From Thermodesulfobacteriota bacterium (GTDB taxonomy: Bacteria > Desulfobacterota > Desulfocorpusculales > Desulfocorpusculum): 7,489 nt of DNA. The notes under the pieces were generated by a model. The model did no database searches and was not told where the DNA came from. It worked only from the letters and a program-made list of their open reading frames with translations. The translations under genes and the position numbers were made by a program. This document shows, piece after piece, positions 1 through 6,785 of the stretch; the first letter of the stretch is position 1, and each line of letters begins with the position of its first letter. The DNA lies in assembly GCA_028275295.1 (NCBI GenBank), contig JAPWUY010000079.1:1-7489 (forward strand), given 5' to 3'.

Positions 1-2
1 GC

Positions 3-140
3 CTCCACCGGGCAAAAAAAGGCTCGCCCAAAAAGGCCGAAGATGAGCTCAAGGAGGCAAGTAGACAGCGGAGATCGAGGGTCAGGTACCTGTCCCAGTG
101 GGGCTTGTCTCCCCCGAAAGAAGTGCTGGAAATCTCTTGA
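3..140 (+). CDS. Possible 3' end of an upstream gene (partial, unidentified)
   Basis: A reading frame open from the left edge ends in TGA at 138-140 and would supply about 45 C-terminal residues. The stretch is rich in Lys, Arg and Glu (it contains KKAEDELKEASRQRRSR) and ends in PPKEVLEIS. Third positions are mostly G or C and arginine is mostly AGA/AGG/CGG, as in the genes downstream, which is the only support. No family is recognisable from so short a tail. The other plus frames also run in from the edge: one stops at 44-46 and one at 187-189, so the frame is not certain. The near-palindrome at 79-96 would fall inside this tail, which argues somewhat against it being coding. Confidence 0.28.
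   Translation, partial: LHRAKKGSPKKAEDELKEASRQRRSRVRYLSQWGLSPPKEVLEIS
79..96. repeat. 18-bp near-perfect palindrome centred on GGTACC
   Basis: The sequence GGGTCAGGTACCTGTCCC reads the same on both strands except for one T-T mismatch pair four bases in from each end. It has no loop, so it is a dyad of the operator or REP-like kind rather than a hairpin terminator, and no T-run follows it. Similar palindromic motifs occur as dispersed intergenic repeats in some bacterial genomes, sometimes with REP-associated (IS200-like) transposases. That comparison is from memory and no second copy is visible in this window. Confidence 0.4.
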
Positions 141-294
141 TGGTCCAATAATGGGAACTTCCTGGTTTGAAGGACTCGCTCATGGATAGACGATCACGGA
201 CAAGGAGCCTGGAGAAAAGAGAGATTATCGGGGGGCGGTCGAAGACGTTCCCCTCAGGAAGGCGAGAATTTCTGGAGAAAGGCCTGTATGTGAT
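141..294. other. Leader region before the aminomutase gene, no gene seen
   Basis: This stretch is part of roughly 290 bases upstream of the first complete gene. I see no sigma-70 style promoter with acceptable spacing, no rho-independent terminator and no tRNA. The aminomutase frame is open from the stop at 187-189 to its ATG at 295 but contains no ATG, GTG or TTG in that interval, so no ordinary upstream start exists. The operon promoter probably lies here or further upstream, but I cannot point to it. Confidence 0.4.
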
Positions 295-1344
295 ATGAGG
301 TCCAGTGTGCCCCTTTGGAAGACCATATTGGCCAAGAGCATGACCAAAGCTCGGGATTTCTCCTTGCGCTTTGGCCTGGACGAGGAGCGATTGGCCAAAA
401 CCATAGAGTTCTTTCCAGCGAGGATAAATAGCTATTTTCTCCGTCTCATTCAAAGCCCGGAAGATCCTTTGGGAAGGCAGGTGATCCCCAATCCCTCGGA
501 GCTTGAAGATGGAGATGATCCCATGGATCCCTTAGGTGAGGAGGCACAAAGCCCCGTTCCCAATCTCATCCATAGATATCCCGACCGTGTGGTCCTATTG
601 GTCTCCAATCAGTGCGCGGTCTATTGCAGGTTCTGCAATAGAAAAAGGAAAGTAGCGAGAAGGTCAAATGGGAAGGGCCTATCTTTGGAGGAGGCTTTCC
701 ACTACATTGTCTCCCACAGGGAAGTCAGAGATGTCCTCATCTCCGGAGGAGATCCGCTCCTCATGGAGGACAGGCAGCTAGAGTTACTCCTGGCACGATT
801 GAGGGCGATTCCCCATGTGGAGATCCTGAGAATAGGGACAAGGGTGCCCTCCGCCTTGCCTCAGAGGATAACGAGACGGCTTTGCAGGATTCTCAGAAGA
901 TACGCTCCCATTTACATCTCCCTTCATTTCAATCATCCCCTAGAGATCACGGATGTATCGGCTAAAGCATGCTCAATGCTCGCGGACTCGGGTCTTCCCC
1001 TTGGGTCTCAGACAGTGCTTCTCAAGGGAGTGAATGACGATCCCCAGGTGATACTGGATCTCATGGAAAAGCTGGCCAAGGTTCGTGTGAGACCCTATTA
1101 TCTCTTCCAGTTAGATCCAGTAAGAGGTTCCAGACACTTCAGGACTCCTGTTGAACTGGGAATCGAGACATTGGAATTTCTCTCGAGAAAGCTTCCATTG
1201 GAGCTCATTCCCCACTTCGCCGTAGACTTGCCCGGAGGTGGGGGAAAGGTCACCCTCGGGCCTCGGATGTGGGGTGCCGAAAGAGAATCCATCTGGTATA
1301 TTGACCAGAAATCGTGTCTCGGCCTTGCGGAGGGGAGAGGATAA
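295..1344 (+). CDS. KamA-family radical SAM aminomutase (probable lysine 2,3-aminomutase)
   Basis: This 349-residue protein is a radical SAM, PLP-dependent aminomutase, expected to move an amino group between adjacent carbons (L-lysine to beta-lysine) in the cytoplasm. C107, C111 and C114 form the CxxxCxxC [4Fe-4S]/SAM motif. SGGDP is at 150-154 and HFNHP at 211-215. The PLP-binding lysine is K318 in PGGGGK (313-318). D274 and D311 align with the two aspartates that hold the lysine side-chain amine in clostridial lysine 2,3-aminomutase, which favours lysine over glutamate as substrate. The protein is shorter than classical enzymes (about 415 residues) and closer to the EF-P lysine mutase EpmB, but EpmB lacks PGGGGK. 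The start is uncertain: ATG 295 has only a distant GGAGAAAGG, whereas GTG 307 has GAGG six bases upstream. The TAA directly abuts the next start codon. Family confident; substrate inferred. Confidence 0.88.
   Translation: MRSSVPLWKTILAKSMTKARDFSLRFGLDEERLAKTIEFFPARINSYFLRLIQSPEDPLGRQVIPNPSELEDGDDPMDPLGEEAQSPVPNLIHRYPDRVVLLVSNQCAVYCRFCNRKRKVARRSNGKGLSLEEAFHYIVSHREVRDVLISGGDPLLMEDRQLELLLARLRAIPHVEILRIGTRVPSALPQRITRRLCRILRRYAPIYISLHFNHPLEITDVSAKACSMLADSGLPLGSQTVLLKGVNDDPQVILDLMEKLAKVRVRPYYLFQLDPVRGSRHFRTPVELGIETLEFLSRKLPLELIPHFAVDLPGGGGKVTLGPRMWGAERESIWYIDQKSCLGLAEGRG
1332..1337 (+). promoter_or_regulatory. Ribosome binding site for the GT81 gene
   Basis: GGGGAG lies seven bases before the GTG at 1345, inside the last codons of the aminomutase gene. 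It supports the GTG start even though the two genes share no spacer, and it implies that translation of the second gene is coupled to termination of the first. Confidence 0.6.
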
Positions 1345-2709
1345 GTGGGGGACTTTCACCAACATGGGTCCATAACGACGCTCCACGGCCTTTACGAGAT
1401 CTTGGATCGAGGCGAATATCTGAGGACTCTGGAGAGGAGACTGGAGAGCTATTCCGAGAGCCTCAATATGGCCCTTTTGCTTCCATGTCTCTACAGAGAC
1501 GTGAAGGCAGCTCAAGCCCTGAAGGGCATATGTTCCCAAATAGCCCGGGTGAGATACTTGAGGCAGGTGGTTGTGGCCCTGGGCGGCGCTGAGAGCCCCA
1601 CCCAACTGAGGGAGGCCATGGAAGTCTTCTCAGAGGTGGAGACCCCCAGGACGAAGTTGAGGATCGTTTGGGTCCAAGGGCCGAGGATCCAGCAGATCCT
1701 CAGGGAAATGCAGAGCCTCGAGATATACACAGGGGTTCCGGGGAAGGGGCAATCTGTATGGCTTGCCTTGGGTTACCTCCTTGCATCTCAGGAAAGCGAT
1801 TTGATTGCGCTCCACGACTGCGACATTCTGACCTATGACAGGGTCTTTTTGGGAAGGCTTTTGGAGCCCATAGCTGATCCCAACAGTGACTTCGAGTTTT
1901 GCAAGGGATATTATGCGAGGGTCTCCACATCCGAGAGGACATTCAAGGGGAGGGTCACGAGGCTTTTCGTGGTGCCTTTGGTGGATGCATTGGCCGAGCT
2001 TTTTCGTGACCAGGGAAGGGGGGAGCTGGAAAAGTTCTTCCTCTACCACAAAAGCTTCAAATACCCCCTGGCCGGAGAGGTGAGCATCTTGGCCAGAGTT
2101 GCCAGGGGGATCAACATCGCTTGCGACTGGGGGTTAGAGGTGAGCACCCTCTCAGAGGTGTATCACAGGGTTGCACCCAGAAAGATAGCGCAGATAGACC
2201 TGGCACCCAATTACGAGCACAACCAGCAGGAACTCTCCGCCCATGATCCGGAAAGCGGTCTCAGAAAGATGGTCGTGGACATAGGTAAGTTCTTCCTGGG
2301 CTACATCCGTTCCCACGGGGTTCCCCTGAGCGACTCCTTCTTGGATATGTTGGGTCACCTCTACTATGAGAGAGCTCTCGTGTTCATAAAGAGGTATAGC
2401 GATGATGCCAGGGTAAATAGCCTCAATTACGACAGGCACAAGGAGGAAATAATGGCTCGTCATTTCCAGGACTTTCTCTGGGAGGCGGCCGAGCGGTGTC
2501 GTAGGGAGCCGGGGATAGCCTTGGTGCCGTCCTGGAACAGGGTGCTATACTCCTTTCCCAAGGCCTACGAGAGGATCTTTCGGGCCGTTGAGGAAGACAA
2601 TCTCGAGGCTAGGAAAACCTTACGCATCAAGGGAAAAAATCCCACCCGGGAAGACGGTGAGAGAAGCATACGGGCAGGAGAAAGGAGCGGAAAATGGCAG
2701 GGGAGGTAA
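1345..2709 (+). CDS. GT81-like glycosyltransferase (probable glucosyl-3-phosphoglycerate synthase)
   Basis: This 454-residue cytoplasmic GT-A transferase probably moves glucose from a nucleotide sugar to 3-phosphoglycerate, giving glucosyl-3-phosphoglycerate. After about 40 leading residues the fold begins at MALLLPCLYRD (from 42). GKG at 133-135, the metal-binding DCD in LIALHDCDI (158-160), PLAGEV at 241-246 and GLEV at 263-266 follow in the order seen in GpgS enzymes. IAQIDL (281-286) followed by H292 resembles the segment carrying the metal-binding histidine of mycobacterial GpgS. The protein is longer than mycobacterial GpgS because of a C-terminal region ending in a Lys/Arg/Gly-rich tail (about 420-454). 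The GTG start follows the preceding TAA without a gap and the end overlaps glgA by 16 bp. Mannosyl transfer or another acceptor is possible. No cognate phosphatase lies in the window. Confidence 0.8.
   Translation: MGDFHQHGSITTLHGLYEILDRGEYLRTLERRLESYSESLNMALLLPCLYRDVKAAQALKGICSQIARVRYLRQVVVALGGAESPTQLREAMEVFSEVETPRTKLRIVWVQGPRIQQILREMQSLEIYTGVPGKGQSVWLALGYLLASQESDLIALHDCDILTYDRVFLGRLLEPIADPNSDFEFCKGYYARVSTSERTFKGRVTRLFVVPLVDALAELFRDQGRGELEKFFLYHKSFKYPLAGEVSILARVARGINIACDWGLEVSTLSEVYHRVAPRKIAQIDLAPNYEHNQQELSAHDPESGLRKMVVDIGKFFLGYIRSHGVPLSDSFLDMLGHLYYERALVFIKRYSDDARVNSLNYDRHKEEIMARHFQDFLWEAAERCRREPGIALVPSWNRVLYSFPKAYERIFRAVEEDNLEARKTLRIKGKNPTREDGERSIRAGERSGKWQGR
2683..2687 (+). promoter_or_regulatory. 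Ribosome binding site for glgA
   Basis: AGGAG sits six bases before the ATG at 2694, within the end of the GT81 gene. This near-ideal site fixes the glgA start and confirms that the 16-bp overlap between the two genes is real. Confidence 0.75.
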
Positions 2710-4160
2710 AGACATTTTTTCTCTCTTCCGAGGTCGTACCTTTTGCCAAGACAGGCGGTCTTGCGGATGTTGCGGGCGCGCTTCCTGGGGCCCTGAGAGC
2801 CCTTGGAGTGGATGTGAGAGTGGCACTGCCCCTCTACAGGTCCGCAAGATCCGGAAATTTTCCCCTGGAGAGGGTGATCGAGAGAATCGAGGTGCCCCTG
2901 GGAAAGTGGATTCTCCCCTCATCCGTCTGGGCCACCGAGACGAAGGAGGGGGTCAAGGTCTATCTCGTAGAGAGGGAGGATATGTTCGACAGGCCCAATC
3001 TGTACGGGAATCCCATGGGCGACTATTACGACAATCTGGAAAGATTCTCCTTTTTCTGCCACGCCGCCTTGAGGACCCTCGAGGCCCTGGGCTGGAGACC
3101 CGATGTGATCCATTGCAATGACTGGCAGACGGGATTGGTCCCAGCTCTCATTTCTGGACCTTACAGACATTCTCCTCTGCTCAGTGGTATCCCCTCTGTT
3201 TTCACCATTCACAACCTGGGGTATCAAGGCATCTTCCCAGCGGAAAAGCTTCCACTCACTGGCCTGGACTACGGGGAGTTCTTTCATCCTGAAGGGGTGG
3301 AGTTTTGGGGTAATCTGAGCCTTCTAAAGGCTGGGATAGTTTACAGCAAAGCGATAACCACAGTGAGCCCAACTTACGCCAAAGAGATTCAGACCCCAGA
3401 GTTCGGCCTGGGAATGGAAGGTATCCTCCATCACAGAAGAGAGGTCCTGAGGGGGATCCTCAATGGCGTGGACTATACCCTTTGGAATCCTGCAACTGAC
3501 CCCCATCTTGCCGAAAACTACTATCCAGGGAAGATGGGGGGAAAGAAAAGGTGCAAGGAGGCCCTCATCCAGGAGATGGGCTTGGAGGAGAGGCTCCTCC
3601 AAAGACCCCTTCTGGGCATGACAACCCGGCTTGCAGCCCAAAAGGGACTGGACCTGGTGACAGAGGCGATGGAGGAGATCCTCGCCTTGGATGTGGGCAT
3701 GGTGATCCTCGGGACGGGCGAAGATTATTACCACAAGGCCCTCCAGAGGGCGGCTTTGGAAAATCCAGGGAAAGTGGCTGTGCGCATAGGATTCGATGAA
3801 CCGCTGGCGCACAGGATAATGGCCGGGGTTGACATATTCTTGATCCCTTCGAGATACGAGCCCTGCGGGCTGACCCAAATGTATGCCTTCAAATACGGGA
3901 CGGTCCCTCTTGTGAGGGCAACGGGCGGTCTGGAGGACACGGTGAGGCCCTTCGACCCCACAACAGGACAGGGAAATGGTTTCAAGTTCGGCCCCCACAC
4001 CCGAGAGGCTTTCCTACAATGCATAAAGGAGGCTGTGAGGGTTTACGAGAAACCCGATCTCTGGAGGCTTCTCGTTCTAAATGGCATGAAAGAGGATTTC
4101 TCCTGGGAGAGATCAGCCAAAGAATACATCGACCTATACATGAGCGTTATGGGACGATGA
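2694..4160 (+). CDS. glgA: Glycogen synthase (ADP-glucose, GT5)
   Basis: GlgA transfers glucose from ADP-glucose to the non-reducing end of an alpha-1,4-glucan, the elongation step of bacterial glycogen synthesis in the cytoplasm. The 488-residue length is normal for the family. The N-terminal Rossmann domain carries KTGGLADV at 19-26, the nucleotide-sugar signature, then HCNDWQTG (140-147) and TIHNLGYQG (171-179). NGVD at 257-260 precedes the C-terminal domain, which has TRLAAQKG (311-318) with R312 and K317 in the usual ADP/phosphate-contact positions, SRYEPCGLTQMYA (386-398) and GGLEDTV (411-417). All of these motifs are intact, so the enzyme should be active. It overlaps the GT81 gene by 16 bp and the GH57 gene by 4 bp, so it is translated within the same operon. 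No ADP-glucose pyrophosphorylase (glgC) is visible nearby. Identification is secure. Confidence 0.97.
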   Translation: MAGEVKTFFLSSEVVPFAKTGGLADVAGALPGALRALGVDVRVALPLYRSARSGNFPLERVIERIEVPLGKWILPSSVWATETKEGVKVYLVEREDMFDRPNLYGNPMGDYYDNLERFSFFCHAALRTLEALGWRPDVIHCNDWQTGLVPALISGPYRHSPLLSGIPSVFTIHNLGYQGIFPAEKLPLTGLDYGEFFHPEGVEFWGNLSLLKAGIVYSKAITTVSPTYAKEIQTPEFGLGMEGILHHRREVLRGILNGVDYTLWNPATDPHLAENYYPGKMGGKKRCKEALIQEMGLEERLLQRPLLGMTTRLAAQKGLDLVTEAMEEILALDVGMVILGTGEDYYHKALQRAALENPGKVAVRIGFDEPLAHRIMAGVDIFLIPSRYEPCGLTQMYAFKYGTVPLVRATGGLEDTVRPFDPTTGQGNGFKFGPHTREAFLQCIKEAVRVYEKPDLWRLLVLNGMKEDFSWERSAKEYIDLYMSVMGR

Positions 4161-6610
4161 GCTCATTGGGGGCCCCAAGATTCATCTGCATCCATGGCCA
4201 TTTCTACCAGCCCCCCAGGGAGAACCCGTGGCTGGAGATGGTGGAATTGGAAGATAGCGCCTCCCCTTACCATGACTGGAACGAGAGGATAACGGCCGAG
4301 TGCTACGGGCCCAACAGTGCCGCTCGCCTCTTGGACCCTGATGGCAAGGTGAGGGGTCTTGTGAACAATTACGCCTTCATTAGCTTCAATGTGGGGCCAA
4401 CTCTGCTCGCCTGGATAGAGAGGAACGCTCCAGAGGTAGCCCAGAGCCTCCTCGATGCGCACAGAGAGAGCATGGAAGCCCATCTCGGCCATTCCAATGC
4501 CATGGCCCAGCCATATGCTCACACCATACTTCCCCTTGATAGCCCAGAGGATATCCGGAGACAGGTGAGGTGGGGCATTGCCTCCTACCAGCGCTTCTTC
4601 GGCCACAGGCCGGAGGGCATGTGGCTTCCCGAGACGGCTGTGGACCTAAAGACCCTAGAGGTCCTGGCACAGGAAGGGATCAGGTTCACCGTCCTGGCAC
4701 CCCATCAAGCGAAAAGGATAAAGCCTCTGGAGGCATCGGAATGGATGCACGTTCAGGAGGATCTCGATACAACCAGGCCTTATGAGTGCAGGCTTCCATC
4801 GGGAAGGAGCATAGCCATCTTCTTTTACCATGGCCCCATATCCAGGGCAGTGGCCTTCGAGGGTCTGCTCAATGACGGCGAGACCTTCTACAGGAGGCTC
4901 CTCTCGGTATTCGATGAGAAGAGGCCCGAGGCTCAACTGGCCCACATAGCCACAGATGGCGAATCCTACGGTCATCATCATCGCTTTGGAGAGATGGCCC
5001 TCGCTTATGTCATAGATAGGGTCCTGGCAGACCCCATGGTGGCCCTGACCAACTATGGAGAGTTCCTGGAACTTTTCCCTCCCAGATGGCAAGTGGAGGT
5101 GATGGAGAACACCTCCTGGAGTTGCGCCCACGGAATAGAGAGATGGAGATCGGACTGCGGATGCCGAATAGGTTCTGATGCCAGGTATCATCAAAGGTGG
5201 AGAGGTCCCCTCAGGGATGCACTCACATGGCTCAAGAAATCCCTGGATGCGATCTTCGAGGAAAAGGGTCGCAGGCTCTTCAAGGACCCTTGGGAGGCCT
5301 TGGACAGGTATATATGGGTTATCCTGGAAGAACCTGGAGAGGGGACGAGGGATTTTTGGGAGTCGGAGAAGAGACCTCAGGTGAACGCGGACCAGATGAG
5401 CGAGGGCCTGAGCCTCTTGGAGATGGAGCGCCACGCATTGCTCATGTTCACGAGCTGCGGATGGTTTTTCGACGAGATTTCGGGGATAGAGGGCACCCAG
5501 ATTCTGAAGTACGCTGCCAGGGCATTGCAGTTGGCCAAAAGACTCGGGCAAGATCTCGAGGAGAACTTCCTCTCCCTTCTAGAGCGAGCGCCCAGCAACG
5601 ATCCCCAACTCCGAAACGGAAGGGGCCTTTGGGAAAAGAGGGTGAGGAAGGCCATTGTGGAGCCATCCAGGGCGGTTGCCCACTACGCTATAGGGGCTGT
5701 GCTGGGGGCGCCGGAAAAGTTCAGGGAGTTCCCAGCCCTCAGGATGAGGGCCGAGAGCATAAAGACCTATCCCACAGGAAATACCTCCCTCACGCTGGGA
5801 AAAGTCCAGGTTCTCCAGACGAGAACGAGTGAAAAATATGACGCTATCTTCGGTGCCATCCACTTCGGGGGGCTGGATGTAGTCTGCCTCCAGAAGCCCT
5901 TTGTGGAGGAAAGCCAGTGGGAGGAGATCAATGCCCAGGCCAAGGTGGTCTCTGTCGGTGGATCGGCAGGAGACGCTTATCTCTGGCTGAGGGAGAAGTT
6001 TCCGGAGCCCATCTTTCGACTCGCTGACCTTTTCGAGGATCAGAGAAGAAAGCTCGTCCACCTCTTGTTGGAAGACAGAATAGGAGATTATCTTCGAGCT
6101 ATGGAGGCCCTGGCAGAGCCGGATCTGGCTGTCCTGGAGCAGATTGCGGCCATGGGCATTGCCGTCCCAGATCCCTTGGTGGTCGCAGCCTCGGTTCATG
6201 TGGACACCAAGATAGAGAGAGCTCTGGAGAATGTGGAGTCCAATCTCGCGCTCCTCGAGCCCATAAGGGACCTGATCGAGAGGTCCATCAGATGGGGTTA
6301 CAAGCCCAAGTGGGAGAGATGGTCGAGGCTCCTCTCCCAGAGGCTGGAAGCTCATCTCGAGGACTTGCAAAGGACTTCCACGGAGCCAGAAGAGATCTTG
6401 GAAGACTCGGAGGCTCTCTTGAGGGCATCGGGAATCCTCGGCTTCTCCCTGAATCTGTGGAAGGCCCAGAATCTCTTCATCAGGGCGTGCGAGAGGAATT
6501 GGTATTCCTTCGGCAAGGCACTCCCTGTGGCGGAAGCAGTGGCCACCTCCATGAATTTGAGGCTGGATCTCCTTCCATGGAGAAGAAGGCCCGAGCGTCC
6601 GGGTGGATGA
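4157..6610 (+). CDS. GH57 family glycoside hydrolase with C-terminal DUF3536-type region
   Basis: This 817-residue protein has an N-terminal GH57 barrel and a long helical C-terminal part (roughly 380-800) like that annotated DUF3536. GH57 enzymes are retaining alpha-glucan-active proteins (amylases, 4-alpha-glucanotransferases, branching enzymes). Visible motifs are HGHFYQPPREN (13-23), LGHSNAMAQPY (110-120), GMWLPET (154-160) with E159 as likely nucleophile, and ATDGESYGHHH (265-275) with D267 as likely acid/base. A Cys/Trp-rich block at 321-339 (WSCAHGIERW, then DCGC) is also present. The frame is open further upstream, but the ATG at 4157 overlapping the glgA stop as ATGA is preferred: GHFYQPP then sits near the N-terminus, whereas the 46 extra residues read through glgA sequence and look unlike a domain. 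The ribosome site is weak, so translation is probably coupled to glgA. The exact substrate and product are unknown; debranching, transfer or turnover are all possible. No signal peptide is seen. Confidence 0.9.
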   Translation: MSSLGAPRFICIHGHFYQPPRENPWLEMVELEDSASPYHDWNERITAECYGPNSAARLLDPDGKVRGLVNNYAFISFNVGPTLLAWIERNAPEVAQSLLDAHRESMEAHLGHSNAMAQPYAHTILPLDSPEDIRRQVRWGIASYQRFFGHRPEGMWLPETAVDLKTLEVLAQEGIRFTVLAPHQAKRIKPLEASEWMHVQEDLDTTRPYECRLPSGRSIAIFFYHGPISRAVAFEGLLNDGETFYRRLLSVFDEKRPEAQLAHIATDGESYGHHHRFGEMALAYVIDRVLADPMVALTNYGEFLELFPPRWQVEVMENTSWSCAHGIERWRSDCGCRIGSDARYHQRWRGPLRDALTWLKKSLDAIFEEKGRRLFKDPWEALDRYIWVILEEPGEGTRDFWESEKRPQVNADQMSEGLSLLEMERHALLMFTSCGWFFDEISGIEGTQILKYAARALQLAKRLGQDLEENFLSLLERAPSNDPQLRNGRGLWEKRVRKAIVEPSRAVAHYAIGAVLGAPEKFREFPALRMRAESIKTYPTGNTSLTLGKVQVLQTRTSEKYDAIFGAIHFGGLDVVCLQKPFVEESQWEEINAQAKVVSVGGSAGDAYLWLREKFPEPIFRLADLFEDQRRKLVHLLLEDRIGDYLRAMEALAEPDLAVLEQIAAMGIAVPDPLVVAASVHVDTKIERALENVESNLALLEPIRDLIERSIRWGYKPKWERWSRLLSQRLEAHLEDLQRTSTEPEEILEDSEALLRASGILGFSLNLWKAQNLFIRACERNWYSFGKALPVAEAVATSMNLRLDLLPWRRRPERPGG

Positions 6611-6705
6611 GCCAATGGGATCGCTCAGGTGGAGCCCATTTGTTCGAAGTGGCATTTTGGCTTGAAGACTTGCACTTATCCGGTCCGGCTGGCACCTCGA
6701 GCTAG

Positions 6706-6739
6706 GGACCTCAGGGACAAACCCCCGGTCTTGTGGTCC
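6706..6739 (+). other. Possible stem-loop upstream of glgB
   Basis: GGACC at 6706-6710 can pair with GGTCC at 6735-6739. After one mismatch, CA (6712-6713) pairs with TG (6732-6733), and an inner GGG (6714-6716) can pair with part of the C-run at 6722-6726. No T-run follows, so it is not a standard intrinsic terminator. It could be a processing or attenuation structure, or chance. Confidence 0.25.
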
Positions 6740-6777
6740 GAATCCAAATGGCGGAAGTATAGGGAGTCATGGGGATT

Positions 6778-6783
6778 GAGGAG
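6778..6783 (+). promoter_or_regulatory. Ribosome binding site for glgB
   Basis: GAGGAG ends two bases before the ATG at 6786, which is close but usable if GAGG is the paired core. An in-frame TGA at 6777-6779 overlaps it, so 6786 is the first possible ATG. A second in-frame ATG at 6852 also has GGAGG just upstream (6845-6849), so the start is not fully settled. Confidence 0.5.
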
Positions 6784-6785
6784 AA

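Larger units (their letters stand above)
6611..6785. other. Gap between the GH57 gene and glgB
   Basis: This is the only real spacer in the gene block. No convincing gene, promoter hexamer pair or T-tailed terminator was found. It contains a possible stem-loop (6706-6739) and the glgB ribosome site. Because no terminator is seen, transcription may simply continue from the upstream genes, but a separate glgB promoter cannot be excluded. Confidence 0.5.

Noticed and set aside
82..453. Minus-strand open frame of 123 codons covering the leader and the start of the aminomutase gene
   Set aside because: It overlaps the aminomutase N-terminus and resembles no known protein. No good ribosome site was seen.
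3324..3998. Antisense open frame of 224 codons inside glgA
   Set aside because: It overlaps the conserved C-terminal domain of glgA and its translation has no domain character.
4019..4156. Upstream extension of the GH57 gene to an ATG at 4019
   Set aside because: The 46 extra codons lie wholly within glgA in another frame. The ATGA junction at 4157 gives the expected N-terminus just before GHFYQPP.
4655..5551. Antisense open frame of 298 codons inside the GH57 gene
   Set aside because: It is fully contained in the real gene, in a shadow frame, with no family-like sequence.
5579..6655. Antisense open frame of 358 codons across the end of the GH57 gene and beyond
   Set aside because: It mirrors a well-supported GH57/DUF3536 gene on the plus strand and has no recognisable motif. 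It follows from the scarcity of TTA/CTA/TCA codons in the sense frame.
6657..6675. Sigma-54-like TGGC...TTGCA pair before glgB
   Set aside because: The spacing between GG and GC is 11 instead of 10 bases, and sigma-54 promoters do not tolerate that shift.
6636..6751. 7-bp inverted repeat CCATTTG / CAAATGG flanking the gap
   Set aside because: The arms are short and about 100 bases apart, which is expected by chance.
6731..6757. tRNA T-arm-like string (GGTCCGAATCC) in the gap
   Set aside because: Only four of five T-stem pairs form. No matching 5' acceptor strand, D-arm or anticodon arm is found upstream.
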